Assembly: GCA_041545745.1 (NCBI GenBank)
Contig: CP168152.1
Coordinates: forward strand, 1 to 64,000
Direction of reading: 5' to 3'
DNA from: Stenotrophomonas indicatrix
GTDB lineage: Bacteria > Pseudomonadota > Gammaproteobacteria > Xanthomonadales > Xanthomonadaceae
DNA length: 64,000 bases
Shown: one piece after another, positions 1-12,121 of the stretch
Layout of the letters: each line of letters begins with the position of its first letter
Position numbering within the stretch: position 1 is the stretch's first letter
The notes under the pieces: generated by a model
Database searches by the model: none
The model's input: only the letters and a program-made list of their open reading frames with translations
Told to the model about the DNA's origin: nothing
Made by a program: the position numbers and the translations under genes

Positions 1-1332
1 ATGGATGCCTGGTCACGTAGTCTCGAACGACTTGAGGCGGAGTTCCCGCCCGAGGATGTTCACACCTGGTTGAAGCCGCTGCAGGCCGACCTGCGCGCTG
101 ACAGCCTGGTGCTGTATGCACCGAATGCCTTCATTGTCGATCAGGTGCGCGAACTGTACCTGCCGCGGATCCGCGAGCTGGTCACCCACTTTGCCGGTTT
201 CGGCGACGTTTTTCTTGAAATCGGCTCGCGCCCGAGGCCCGTGGACGCGCAGATCGCGCCGGTTTCCAGCCATTCGGCGCAGGCCCCGGTGCAGCCGCAG
301 GTCCCGTTCGCCGGCAACCTGGACAACCACTACACCTTCGCCAACTTCGTCGAAGGCCGCAGCAACCAGCTGGGCCTGGCCGCAGCATTCCAAGCGGCGC
401 AGAAGCCGGGCGACCGCGCGCACAATCCGCTGCTGTTGTACGGGGGCACCGGCCTTGGCAAGACCCACCTGATGTTCGCCGCTGGCAACGCGATGCGTCA
501 GGCCAATCCGGGCGCCAAGGTGTTGTACCTGCGTTCGGAACAGTTCTTCAGCGCCATGATCCGGGCCTTGCAGGAAAAGACCATGGATCAGTTCAAGCGC
601 CAGTTCCAGCAGGTCGACGCCCTGCTGATCGATGACATCCAGTTCTTCGCAGGCAAGGACCGCACCCAGGAAGAGTTCTTCCACACCTTCAACGCGTTGT
701 TCGATGGCAAGCAGCAGATCATCCTGACCTGCGACCGCTATCCGCGCGAAGTCGAAGGCCTGGAAGCGCGCCTGAAGTCGCGTCTTGCCTGGGGCCTGTC
801 GGTCGCGATCGAGCCGCCGGACTTCGAGACCCGCGCTGCGATCGTGCTGGCCAAAGCCCGCGAACGTGGTGCCGAGATTCCCGATGACGTTGCGTTCCTG
901 ATTGCCAAGAAGATGCGCTCCAATGTGCGCGACCTCGAGGGCGCGCTGAATACCTTGACCGCCCGCGCCAATTTCACTGGCCGTGCGATCACCACCGAAT
1001 TCGCCCAGGAAACCCTGCGCGACCTGTTGCGCGCCCAGCAGCAGGCGATCAGCATTCCCAACATCCAGAAAACCGTTGCCGACTACTACGGGCTGCAGAT
1101 CAAGGATCTGCTGTCCAAGCGTCGGACCCGGTCGCTGGCCCGTCCGCGCCAGGTTGCCATGGCGCTGACCAAGGAACTGACCGAACACAGCCTGCCCGAA
1201 ATCGGCGACGCCTTTGCCGGTCGCGATCACACCACGGTGCTGCATGCCTGCCGGCAGATCCGCACCCTGATGGAAGCCGACGGCAAGCTCCGCGAGGACT
1301 GGGACAAGCTGATCCGGAAGCTGAGCGAATGA
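1..1332 (+). CDS. dnaA: Chromosomal replication initiator DnaA
   Basis: DnaA binds DnaA boxes and melts the origin in its ATP form. The 443-residue product has the family's usual layout: an N-terminal interaction domain, a variable linker near residues 80-105, an AAA+ core with Walker [10 protein letters not shown] (about 147-155) and Walker B LLIDDIQF (about 209-216), and the C-terminal box-binding helix-turn-helix with GRDHTTVLH (about 407-415). The ATG is base 1 of the window, so its promoter and any upstream rpmH lie outside. dnaN follows after a 276-bp gap holding two perfect DnaA boxes. Confidence 0.98.
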   Translation: MDAWSRSLERLEAEFPPEDVHTWLKPLQADLRADSLVLYAPNAFIVDQVRELYLPRIRELVTHFAGFGDVFLEIGSRPRPVDAQIAPVSSHSAQAPVQPQVPFAGNLDNHYTFANFVEGRSNQLGLAAAFQAAQKPGDRAHNPLLLYGGTGLGKTHLMFAAGNAMRQANPGAKVLYLRSEQFFSAMIRALQEKTMDQFKRQFQQVDALLIDDIQFFAGKDRTQEEFFHTFNALFDGKQQIILTCDRYPREVEGLEARLKSRLAWGLSVAIEPPDFETRAAIVLAKARERGAEIPDDVAFLIAKKMRSNVRDLEGALNTLTARANFTGRAITTEFAQETLRDLLRAQQQAISIPNIQKTVADYYGLQIKDLLSKRRTRSLARPRQVAMALTKELTEHSLPEIGDAFAGRDHTTVLHACRQIRTLMEADGKLREDWDKLIRKLSE

Positions 1333-1400
1333 TGCACGTACGCCGATGAGGCGTCACCGCATAAAACGGTGCAGAATCCGGTAGCAAGCGCGGGACAGGG

Positions 1401-1444
1401 TGTGGATAAAAATGCCGTTGGATTTCGCGGAAGATTTATCCACA
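1401..1444. promoter_or_regulatory. Two inverted perfect DnaA boxes upstream of dnaN
   Basis: TGTGGATAA (1401-1409) is the reverse complement of TTATCCACA, and TTATCCACA itself lies at 1436-1444. Both match the consensus DnaA box exactly and point toward each other 26 bp apart. They lie in the dnaA-dnaN gap (1333-1608), which otherwise holds only AT-rich sequence before dnaN (around 1555-1590). They could regulate dnaN, titrate DnaA, or form one arm of a split origin. Confidence 0.8.
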
Positions 1445-1608
1445 GCTTTCCCCACCCCTTGGGGGCTGGTAATGCAGAGGGTTTCGAAGCCTGAAACCCT
1501 TTTGTTTACAAAGACTTAGCTGTGTTTTCCAGCGATTCTGGCTCTACCAGCACCACCAAGCTTTTGATTTATTCCACATTTTTTTAAAGCATAGGGGCAC
1601 GGAACCAC

Positions 1609-2709
1609 ATGCGTTTCACACTGCAGCGCGAAGCCTTTCTCAAGCCGTTGGCACAGGTCGTCAACGTGGTCGAACGCCGCCAGACCCTTCCGGTTCTGGC
1701 CAATTTCCTGGTGCAGGTGCAGAACGGCCAGCTGTCGCTGACCGGTACCGACCTGGAAGTGGAGATGGTGTCGCGGATCGCGGTTGAAGATGCCCAGGAC
1801 GGCGAAACCACCATTCCCGCCCGCAAGCTGTTCGAGATCATCCGGGCCCTGCCCGATGGCAGCCGGATCACCGTCTCGCAGACCGGTGACAAGATCACCG
1901 TGCAGGCAGGACGCAGCCGTTTCACCCTGGCCACCCTGCCCTCCAACGACTTCCCGTCGGTAGACGAGGTGGAAGCCACCGAGCGCGTTGCCATCGGCGA
2001 AGCCACCCTGAAGGAACTGATCGAGCGCACGGCGTTCGCGATGGCCCAGCAGGACGTGCGCTACTACCTCAACGGCCTGCTGTTCGACCTGCGCGGCGAT
2101 GCCCTGCGCACCGTCGCGACCGACGGTCATCGCCTGGCACTGTGCGAAACCGATCTGGCCAAGCCCAGCGGTTCCAAGCGCCAGATCATCGTGCCGCGCA
2201 AGGGCGTGACCGAACTGCAGCGTCTGCTGGAAAGCGGCGATCGCGAGATCGAGCTGGAAGTCGGCCGCAGCCACGTTCGCGTCAAGCGCGACGATGTCAC
2301 CTTCACCTCGAAGCTGATCGATGGTCGCTTCCCGGATTACGAGGCAGTGATTCCGATCGGTGCCGACCGTGAAGTGAAGGTCGACCGTGAAGCACTGCGC
2401 GCCTCGCTGCAGCGTGCCGCGATCCTGTCCAACGAGAAGTACCGCGGCATCCGCGTGGAAGTCTCGCCGGGCAACCTGAAGATCAGCGCGCACAACCCGG
2501 AGCAGGAAGAAGCCCAGGAAGAAATCGAAGCCGACACCACGGTCAGCGATCTGGCTATCGGCTTCAACGTGAACTATCTGCTGGATGCCCTCTCCGCGCT
2601 GCGCGACGAAGAAGTGATCATCCAGCTGCGCGACTCCAACTCCTCGGCGCTGGTACGTGAATCGAGCAGCGAGAAGTCGCGTCATGTGGTGATGCCGTTG
2701 CGTCTCTGA
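1609..2709 (+). CDS. dnaN: DNA polymerase III beta subunit (sliding clamp)
   Basis: The 366-residue protein forms the dimeric ring that tethers DNA polymerase III to its template. It starts MRFTLQREAFLKPL and ends with the conserved clamp C-terminus (HVVMPLRL). Its length matches the family and its position after dnaA is standard. A strong hairpin terminator at 2739-2770 follows 30 bp after the stop, so recF is probably not cotranscribed with it by simple read-through, unlike the layout in bacteria where recF abuts dnaN. Confidence 0.98.
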   Translation: MRFTLQREAFLKPLAQVVNVVERRQTLPVLANFLVQVQNGQLSLTGTDLEVEMVSRIAVEDAQDGETTIPARKLFEIIRALPDGSRITVSQTGDKITVQAGRSRFTLATLPSNDFPSVDEVEATERVAIGEATLKELIERTAFAMAQQDVRYYLNGLLFDLRGDALRTVATDGHRLALCETDLAKPSGSKRQIIVPRKGVTELQRLLESGDREIELEVGRSHVRVKRDDVTFTSKLIDGRFPDYEAVIPIGADREVKVDREALRASLQRAAILSNEKYRGIRVEVSPGNLKISAHNPEQEEAQEEIEADTTVSDLAIGFNVNYLLDALSALRDEEVIIQLRDSNSSALVRESSSEKSRHVVMPLRL

Positions 2710-2718
2710 CCTTCGCGT

Positions 2719-2734
2719 AGTTCCACGTGGAACA
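2719..2734. promoter_or_regulatory. parS: parS-like site 1
   Basis: AGTTCCACGTGGAACA matches the gammaproteobacterial ParB site TGTTCCACGTGGAACA at 15 of 16 positions (known consensus). It lies just after dnaN and before its terminator. It is one of four such sites within 2 kb, so a chance origin is unlikely. parA/parB themselves are not in the window. Confidence 0.85.
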
Positions 2735-2738
2735 CATG

Positions 2739-2770
2739 GACGCTCGGGATTCCCCGGGCGTCTTTTTTTT
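2739..2770 (+). terminator. Intrinsic terminator of dnaN
   Basis: A 10-bp stem (2739-2748 with 2753-2762, one G-U pair), the four-base loop ATTC and an eight-T tract (2763-2770). It is enclosed by two parS-like sites; the last T of the tract is the first base of the second site. Confidence 0.9.
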
Positions 2771-2785
2771 GTTCCACGTGGAGCA
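2770..2785. promoter_or_regulatory. parS: parS-like site 2
   Basis: TGTTCCACGTGGAGCA matches the ParB consensus at 15 of 16 positions. It begins on the last T of the dnaN terminator and lies 51 bp from site 1 (start to start). Confidence 0.85.
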
Positions 2786-2978
2786 TCGGTGCCGGATCTT
2801 TCTGGCACCTTCGGGCTTGTGGTTGATGAGAAGTTCCAGGCTTCCCCGCTCTCGCGTGGGATTCGCGCTGTCGTGGATCCAGCCGAGTAGTTCCAGCCCT
2901 GCAGGAATGCTGAGACCGCTTGGATGCGATCAGAGAGCGGTCTTTGAATCAGGCGACTTGCCCCGCATGCCGACCTCT

Positions 2979-3260
2979 CTGTCCACAGGCCTCGTTCGCG
3001 GAAAGTCTGGGCCTCCCTAGCTTCTAAATCTGGGTATAAATCAAAAGCTTGGTGGTGATGGTAGGGCCAGATTTCATGTAAAAGTAGGCTATGTTTTTGA
3101 GTTAAAAGAAGTTTATAGGGCTGAAACCCCCTGTATATAGGCCATCAAGCCTGGGGGGGAACCTGTGGATAGTTTTTACGCGAGGGAAAAGTGCCTTTTT
3201 TATCCACAGTTCGCCCACACCTTGTGTATAAGTCATACAGTCCCTCTGTGGATGGCGTGG
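2979..3260. other. oriC: Probable oriC core (dnaN-recF gap)
   Basis: The 926-bp gap between dnaN and recF (2710-3635) holds no convincing gene. At about 3017-3135 it has a markedly AT-rich stretch in an otherwise GC-rich genome, a possible unwinding element. Next to it are DnaA-box matches: one mismatch at 3164-3172 (reverse), perfect TTATCCACA at 3200-3208, TTATACACA type at 3223-3231 (reverse), and weaker ones at 3247-3255 and 2979-2987. The box cluster beside an AT-rich tract, together with the neighbouring parS sites, supports an origin. From about 3260 to 3635 only non-coding sequence before recF was seen. Confidence 0.75.
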
Positions 3261-3635
3261 AACGGGTGCTTCGAATTTCTTGAAATCTGTGGAACCTGGC
3301 AGGGCCGCTGTCAGCAGATTTCAAAGAATTTTCGGAGTACTGACGGCCACTGCGGCGCATCGCCAAGCCTGGCGCGCGTGCAAGGGCCGCCGGATTGCTG
3401 AAATCTGGGCCCCGTGAGCTTGGGCAGGCTGCTGGATTTGAACGATTTCGGCCGCTGTCCCATCGTCAGTCGCTGGCAGTCACACTCCCGATCACGTGAA
3501 ACATGTGTTCTCCGGCACCGCCAGGGCTCACTGATCGCGGGCCACGTCCAGCCATGACGGCTGGCTTGACCAATGCAGTAAGCTGGGTGATTCCCCGCCC
3601 CTCTACCGCCATGTGCGGATGGTCTGTCGCATCCC

Positions 3636-4730
3636 ATGCAGATTCGTCGTCTTGCCCTCCATCAATTGCGTCGATTCGATGCGGTGGAGCTGTCGCCCCA
3701 GCCAGGGGTGAATCTGCTGACCGGTGACAATGGCGCTGGCAAGACCAGCGTCCTTGAAGCGCTACATCTGATGGCCTATGGGCGGAGTTTCCGCGGGCGG
3801 GTACGCGACGGCCTGGTGCGTCAGGGCCATGAAGCGTTGGAAGTCTTCGTGGAATGGGACGAACAACGCGGTGATCTGCCCGCGCAGCGGCGAAAAGCGG
3901 GCCTGCGGCACAGTGGACAGGAGTGGAAGGGGCGCCTGGACGGCGAAGACGTCGCTCAGCTCGGCAACCTGTGTGCCGCTCTGGCGGTGGTCACCTTTGA
4001 ACCAGGTAGCCACGCCTTGGTGAGCGGTGGTGGTGAACCGCGCCGACGTTTCCTCGATTGGGGCCTGTTCCACGTGGAACCAGACTTCCTTTCCCTGTGG
4101 CGGCGCTATTCGCGAGCTCTGAAGCAGCGCAATGCCCTGCTCAAGCAAGGTGGGCCGTCGCGGATGCTCGATACGTGGGATCACGAGCTGGCCGAGGCGG
4201 GAGAGCCGCTGACCAGTCGTCGGCAACACTACCTGGAGCGGCTGCAGTCCCGGACGATCGCATTGGCCGAGGCGTTGGCTCCTCAGCTGGGAATTGTGGG
4301 CATGAACCTGAGCCCCGGCTGGCGTCGAAGCGAGGTTCCACTGGCCGATGCACTGTTGCTGGCGCGCGAACGCGACCGTCAGGCGGGTTACACCTCGCTG
4401 GGCCCGCACCGCGCAGACTGGAGCGTGGCGTTTCACAGCATTCCAGGCCGCGATGCGCTCTCGCGCGGCCAGGCCAAGCTCACCGCCCTCGCCTGTCTGC
4501 TGGCTCAGGCGGAGGATTACGCTGAGCAGCGCGGCGAGTGGCCCGTCATCGCGCTCGACGACCTGGCTTCGGAGCTGGATCGCACCCACCAGGCCCGGGT
4601 ACTGCACCGCTTGTTGGTGGCGCCGGCGCAGATATTCATCACCGCAACAGAAACGCCTGCGGCACTGGAGACGTTGAGCAACATCACCCGGTTCCACGTG
4701 GAACATGCACAGATCGTGGCTGTGCCATAG
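3636..4730 (+). CDS. recF: DNA replication/repair protein RecF
   Basis: RecF is an SMC-like ATPase that, with RecO and RecR, loads RecA at gaps. The 364-residue product shows Walker [10 protein letters not shown] (about 30-38), the ABC-type signature LSRGQAKL (about 275) and Walker [13 protein letters not shown] (about 304-315). The ATG at 3636 gives the canonical [14 protein letters not shown] start. Two parS-like sites are embedded in the coding sequence (4066-4081 and 4690-4705), both read as Phe-His-Val-Glu. gyrB follows after 112 bp. Confidence 0.97.
   Translation: MQIRRLALHQLRRFDAVELSPQPGVNLLTGDNGAGKTSVLEALHLMAYGRSFRGRVRDGLVRQGHEALEVFVEWDEQRGDLPAQRRKAGLRHSGQEWKGRLDGEDVAQLGNLCAALAVVTFEPGSHALVSGGGEPRRRFLDWGLFHVEPDFLSLWRRYSRALKQRNALLKQGGPSRMLDTWDHELAEAGEPLTSRRQHYLERLQSRTIALAEALAPQLGIVGMNLSPGWRRSEVPLADALLLARERDRQAGYTSLGPHRADWSVAFHSIPGRDALSRGQAKLTALACLLAQAEDYAEQRGEWPVIALDDLASELDRTHQARVLHRLLVAPAQIFITATETPAALETLSNITRFHVEHAQIVAVP
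4066..4081. promoter_or_regulatory. parS: parS-like site 3 (inside recF)
   Basis: TGTTCCACGTGGAACC matches the ParB consensus at 15 of 16 positions. It lies in recF coding sequence, where the core reads Phe-His-Val-Glu. Confidence 0.8.
4690..4705. promoter_or_regulatory. parS: parS-like site 4 (3' end of recF)
   Basis: GGTTCCACGTGGAACA matches the consensus at 15 of 16 positions. It lies 25 bp before the recF stop codon's end and again encodes Phe-His-Val-Glu. Confidence 0.8.
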
Positions 4731-4762
4731 TGAGCACGGCAAGGCCGCTCAGCCCCGGCTGG

Positions 4763-7302
<2,540 letters not shown>

Positions 7303-7319
7303 CACAATCGGATGGCGGT

Positions 7320-7348
7320 CGGCGCGCGGGGAGGCGCGCCGGCTTTTG
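7320..7348 (+). terminator. Intrinsic terminator of gyrB
   Basis: An 8-bp GC stem (7320-7327 with 7334-7341), a six-base loop and a short T run (about 7344-7347). It begins 18 bp after the gyrB stop. Confidence 0.7.
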
Positions 7349-7369
7349 TCCCTTGATCGCAGGTAATCG

Positions 7370-8200
7370 ATGTCCGCTTCCGCCCCGGTTTCCGCTCCGC
7401 CGCCGGTCCCACCGGCTACTGCCACGCCCCGCGCGTCCTCGCCGCTGGCGGGCTTCTTCATCGATCTGGGAATCGCGACAGTCGCCTTGTTCGGTCTGAG
7501 TGTCGTCTGCGGGGCGATATGGGGGCTCTACCGCAGCCTGCAGATCAGCGCGGCCAATGCGCAAGGCGCTGCCGCCGGTGCTACCGCCTCTGTTGGCCAA
7601 CCCGGTGCGCTGGGGCAGATTCTGATGGCATTGATCGCCACCGGTGGTGCGGCCCTGCTGGTCTACTTCTGGCGACGCCCTGCCAATGCCGCCGAGCGCC
7701 AACATTCGCGCCAGGCTCTGCAGCGACCTTCCACCTGGGGCTGGACTCTGCTGGTCGCATTGCTGATCGTGCTGGGAAGCAACGGCATTGCCTTCCTTGC
7801 CAAGCAGATGGGCATCGAGCCGGTTCCCACCAATCTGGAACTGATGCAGAACGCGATCGCGCGCTTCCCTGTATTCCTGGCGCTGTTTGCAATCGTGCTG
7901 GCACCCGCCTACGAGGAACTGCTGTTCCGTCGCGTTCTGTTCGGGCGCCTCTGGCAGGCCGGGCGTCCATGGCTTGGCATTGTCCTCAGCAGCCTGGCCT
8001 TTGCCCTGGTCCATGAAGTGCCCGGAGTCAGCAAGAACTCCCTGCTCGGTACTGCCCAGCTATGGCTGGTCTATGGCGGCATGGGCGCTGCGTTCTGTTG
8101 GCTGTACCGCCGCACCGGCACCTTGTGGGCGGCGATCGCCGCACATGCACTGAACAATGCCGTGGCGCTTGCAGCCTTGGTGTTTTTCGGGGCAACGTAA
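7370..8200 (+). CDS. CPBP family intramembrane metalloprotease
   Basis: A 276-residue polytopic membrane protein with hydrophobic segments and the three CPBP (Abi, CaaX protease-like) motifs: YEELLFRRVLFG (EExxxR, about 182-190), FALVHE (about 210-215) and AAHALNN (about 256-262). Family members are membrane-embedded glutamate-type proteases, some of them linked to bacteriocin self-protection or sensing. The N-terminus is proline-rich. It stands alone after the gyrB terminator. Substrate unknown. Confidence 0.85.
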   Translation: MSASAPVSAPPPVPPATATPRASSPLAGFFIDLGIATVALFGLSVVCGAIWGLYRSLQISAANAQGAAAGATASVGQPGALGQILMALIATGGAALLVYFWRRPANAAERQHSRQALQRPSTWGWTLLVALLIVLGSNGIAFLAKQMGIEPVPTNLELMQNAIARFPVFLALFAIVLAPAYEELLFRRVLFGRLWQAGRPWLGIVLSSLAFALVHEVPGVSKNSLLGTAQLWLVYGGMGAAFCWLYRRTGTLWAAIAAHALNNAVALAALVFFGAT

Positions 8201-8271
8201 GGCTCTGTCCGCTTGACGAAAGATTAAGCCGACCCGTTACACACTGGGCTTCTGAACACGGGGGTGGGTCC

Positions 8272-9078
8272 ATGAAACAACTGCTGTTGGCTATCGTCAT
8301 CACCACTCTGGTCAGCGCCTGCGCGACCACCACTTCACCCACCGGCCGTCGGCAGATGGTGGGCGGTGTGTCGCAGGCACAGCTGGATCAGCTGGGTGCG
8401 CAGGCGTTCGCCGAAACCAAGCAGAAGGAGAAGATCAGCAGCGACGGCCGCCAGAACGGCTACGTGCAATGCGTGGTCAACGCGCTGGTCGCACAGTTGC
8501 CGCCTCAGTACCGTGGCGTACGGTGGGAGACGGCGGTGTTCGTCGACAAGGAACCCAATGCCTTCGCCCTGCCCGGCGGCAAGGTCGGGGTCAACACCGG
8601 CATCTTCAGTGTCGCCAAGAACCAGGATCAGCTGGCCGCGGTGATCGGCCATGAAATCGGCCATGTGATCGCCCGCCACCACGAAGAGCGCATCACCCGG
8701 CAGATGGGTGCGCAGACCGGATTGGCGGTGCTGGGGGCGTTGGCCGGCGCGTATGGCGGCGAAGGCGCGGCCAGCACGGTCAACCAGCTCGGCGGGATGG
8801 GGGCGCAGACGGCGTTCCTGTTGCCCGGCTCACGGACCCAGGAGAGCGAGGCTGACGTAATCGGTCAGCGGTTGATGGCAGAGGCCGGATTCAACCCTGC
8901 CCAGGCAGTCGATCTGTGGCAGAACATGATGGCCGCCAGTGGCGGTCGCAGCCCGCAATGGTTGTCCACGCATCCCGATCCAGCCAATCGGATCAGGGAG
9001 TTGCAGCGTGATGTACCGGCGCTCGGCCCCGTCTACCAGCAGGCCCAAGCCGCCGGACGCCGTCCAAAGTGTGGCTGA
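8272..9078 (+). CDS. M48 family metalloprotease lipoprotein
   Basis: A 268-residue zinc protease of the Oma1/LoiP type that probably acts on envelope proteins from the periplasm. It has a lipoprotein signal peptide with lipobox LVSAC (Cys about 17), the zinc motif HEIGH (about 127-131), the third-ligand region ESEAD and a conserved STHPDPANRI near the end. The start at 8272 gives the signal peptide directly; an in-frame extension back to 8062 overlaps the CPBP gene and is not credible. Likely outer-membrane quality control by family. Confidence 0.88.
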   Translation: MKQLLLAIVITTLVSACATTTSPTGRRQMVGGVSQAQLDQLGAQAFAETKQKEKISSDGRQNGYVQCVVNALVAQLPPQYRGVRWETAVFVDKEPNAFALPGGKVGVNTGIFSVAKNQDQLAAVIGHEIGHVIARHHEERITRQMGAQTGLAVLGALAGAYGGEGAASTVNQLGGMGAQTAFLLPGSRTQESEADVIGQRLMAEAGFNPAQAVDLWQNMMAASGGRSPQWLSTHPDPANRIRELQRDVPALGPVYQQAQAAGRRPKCG

Positions 9079-9209
9079 GTGCGCAGATTCATGCTGTATT
9101 GCAGCACATAAAACGATTTCTCACGCCATCTGTTTCTGATACGTTTGGCGGCTCAGATTTTTCTGACAGTCCGACTTTGCCGCTACCGGCGGTTCGATCG
9201 AGGTGAACG

Positions 9210-10397
9210 ATGATTTTCCGTAACCACAAAGCTGTGCTTTCCGTCCTCATCGCCACTGCCCTGACCGGCGCGGTGGTCACTGACGCGTTCGCGCAGTCCT
9301 CGCGTTCGTCCGAGCGTGGCAACCGCGGCGGCAAGCAGGCGAAGGCCGAAGTGCTGTTCCCGAACGCGACCCGCCAGGAACCGGCAGCGAAGTCGTCGGC
9401 CAAGCTGGGCAGCAAGCTGCAGAAGATGATTGACAGCTACAACAAGGAAAAGTTCCCGGAGACCCGCACGCAGGCCGACGAGATCCTGGCCGCCGAGGGC
9501 GCCAACGAGTACGACAAGTCGCTGGCCGCGCAGCTCGCCTCCCAGGCCGCCTACCAGACCGACGACACCGCCGCCGCTATCGCGTATCTGAAGCAGGTGC
9601 TGCAGTTCAACGGCCTGGACAACAACGGGCACTTCCAGTCGATGCTGATGCTGGGCCAGCTGCAGATCCAGGAAGACCAGACCGCCGAAGGCTTGGCGAC
9701 CTTGGACAAGTACTTCGCCGAGAGCAAGTCGACCAAGCCGGAAGAGCTGATCATCAAGGGCCAGGCGCTGTACCAGCTGGAGCGCTACCAGGAAGCGATC
9801 CCGGTGCTGAAGCAGGCCATCGCCGGCGCCGCCGAGCCGAAGGACAACTGGAACCAGCTGCTGATGGCCGCGCTGTCCGAAGCTGGCCAGACCGGTGAGG
9901 CCGTGCAGGCCGCCGAAGCGCTGGCTGCCAAAAACCCGAATGACAAGAAAGCGCAGCTGAACCTGGCCAACATGTACATGCAGGCCGACCAGATGCCGAA
10001 GGCCGCCGCGGTGATGGACAAGCTGCGCAGCAGCGGTCAGCTCACCGAAGAGCGCGAGTACAAGCAGCTGTACTCGATCTATGCCAACACCGAGAACAAG
10101 GAAAAGGACGTCATCGCGGTCATCAACGAAGGGTTGCAGAAGGGCATCCTGAAGCCGGATTACCAGGTCTACCTGGCACTGGCCCAGTCCTACTACTACT
10201 CCGACCAGGTGCCGCAGGCGATCGACGCGTGGCAGAAGGCCGCCCCGCTCTCCAAGGACGGTGAGACCTACCTGAATCTGGCACGCGTTTTGCACAGTGA
10301 AGGTCGTGTCCCGGAGGCCAAGCAGGCCGCCCAGCAGGCGCTGGCGAAGGGCGTGAAGAACCAGGCTGATGCCAAGAAAATCATCAACCTGAAGTAA
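9210..10397 (+). CDS. Exported tetratricopeptide repeat protein
   Basis: A 395-residue protein with an N-terminal signal peptide ending near AFAQSS (about 27-32), a basic stretch, then a long array of helical TPR-like repeats (for example YQLERYQEAIPVLKQAI and a last one around 350-385 with EGRVPEAKQAAQQALAKG). It is expected to be a periplasmic or secreted protein-binding scaffold. It precedes tonB in the same direction with a 143-bp gap, which suggests a role near the TonB complex, though cotranscription is unproven. No enzymatic motif seen. Confidence 0.8.
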   Translation: MIFRNHKAVLSVLIATALTGAVVTDAFAQSSRSSERGNRGGKQAKAEVLFPNATRQEPAAKSSAKLGSKLQKMIDSYNKEKFPETRTQADEILAAEGANEYDKSLAAQLASQAAYQTDDTAAAIAYLKQVLQFNGLDNNGHFQSMLMLGQLQIQEDQTAEGLATLDKYFAESKSTKPEELIIKGQALYQLERYQEAIPVLKQAIAGAAEPKDNWNQLLMAALSEAGQTGEAVQAAEALAAKNPNDKKAQLNLANMYMQADQMPKAAAVMDKLRSSGQLTEEREYKQLYSIYANTENKEKDVIAVINEGLQKGILKPDYQVYLALAQSYYYSDQVPQAIDAWQKAAPLSKDGETYLNLARVLHSEGRVPEAKQAAQQALAKGVKNQADAKKIINLK

Positions 10398-10471
10398 GTG
10401 GGAATAACGCCTGAACGCCTGCCCAGTTGATGCGCAAGCGCTCAGGATTGGTATAAGCTTGGAGGTTCCTG

Positions 10472-10480
10472 CGGTGTCAT
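10472..10480 (-). promoter_or_regulatory. ATGACACCG motif upstream of tonB
   Basis: The nine bases ATGACACCG (minus strand) lie 61 bp before the tonB start. The same nonamer recurs before genes of the uronate locus at 34-51 kb. A functional link is possible, but a single 9-bp match can arise by chance. Confidence 0.35.
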
Positions 10481-10540
10481 GCACCGCTGATCAGGGATCC
10501 CGCCCCCGGGATTCCGGCCCCACTATTGAGCTCTTGGCGC

Positions 10541-11209
<669 letters not shown>

Positions 11210-11216
11210 TGTGCCC

Positions 11217-11236
11217 GGGTGGCCGCCTGGCCACCC
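11217..11236 (+). terminator. Hairpin between tonB and exbB
   Basis: A perfect 8-bp stem (11217-11224 with 11229-11236) around a GCCT loop, 8 bp after the tonB stop. No T tract follows, so it may be an RNA-stabilising or partially terminating hairpin that sets tonB apart from exbB. Confidence 0.45.
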
Positions 11237-11303
11237 TCGCCTCCAGTTCGATTGTTTAGCTTAGCTACACCCTTTATCACCACACACAACAAAGGTAAGC
11301 GTC

Positions 11304-12065
11304 ATGCTGCAGGAAATTTTCATCGCCGCTGCTGCCGGGGGCAATCCGTCCAACGCCCTGTCGCAGATGGGCTTCGAGCACCTGATCCACGAAATGACCA
11401 CCAAGCCGGGTGATTTCGCGGTTTCCTGGGTCGTGCTGCTGACCCTTGTCATCATGTCGGCCATGTCCTGGTACTGGACCGTCATCAACATCTTCCGTGC
11501 TACCCGCCTGAAGAGCGCCGCCGATCGCGTCGTCAGCCTGTTCTGGGATACCCCGAACGCGCAGGACGCCATCCGTGCAATGGAAGAGCAGCCGGCGTCG
11601 GAGCCGTTCTCGAAGATCGCACTGGACGCTGCCCAGGCTGCTGCGCACCACCAGCGTGCTGAAGGCGGCGCTGTCGGCGGCGTGGGTGAGAACCTGAGCC
11701 GTTCGGAGTTCGTCGACCGCGCTCTGCGCCAGGCCGTGACCCGCGAAAGCAACAAGCTGCAGTCGGGCATGACCCTGCTGGCTACCGTCGGTGCAACCGC
11801 TCCGTTCGTCGGTCTGCTGGGTACCGTGTGGGGCATCTACGGCGCGCTGATCAAGATCGGTGCCACCGGCTCCGCTTCGATCGACGCCGTTGCCGGCCCG
11901 GTGGGTGAAGCACTGATCATGACCGCCATCGGTCTGTTCGTCGCGATCCCGGCCGTGTTCGCCTTCAACTTCTTCAGCAAGATCAACAGCGCGACCATCA
12001 GCAAGTTCGATACCTTCGCGCACGACCTGCACGACTTCTTCGCCACCGGTTCGCGCGTCCGCTAA
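11304..12065 (+). CDS. exbB: ExbB, TonB-system proton channel subunit
   Basis: A 253-residue MotA/TolQ/ExbB family protein with the usual three transmembrane segments (about 43-66, a pair in about 150-175 and 198-220) and the conserved GLLGTVWGIYGALIKIG loop. With ExbD it forms the proton-conducting motor that drives TonB in the inner membrane. It lies 95 bp after tonB, 56 bp before exbD. The AT-rich gap before it (about 11245-11290) may carry a promoter. Confidence 0.95.
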   Translation: MLQEIFIAAAAGGNPSNALSQMGFEHLIHEMTTKPGDFAVSWVVLLTLVIMSAMSWYWTVINIFRATRLKSAADRVVSLFWDTPNAQDAIRAMEEQPASEPFSKIALDAAQAAAHHQRAEGGAVGGVGENLSRSEFVDRALRQAVTRESNKLQSGMTLLATVGATAPFVGLLGTVWGIYGALIKIGATGSASIDAVAGPVGEALIMTAIGLFVAIPAVFAFNFFSKINSATISKFDTFAHDLHDFFATGSRVR

Positions 12066-12121
12066 TTGCGACGCGCTGTACCCGCGAGAACGTAGTCACC
12101 AAGATCTAGACGGAGCCCGTT

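Noticed and set aside
10526..10540. TTG start extending TonB by five residues
   Set aside because: The ATG at 10541 gives a usual TonB N-terminus.
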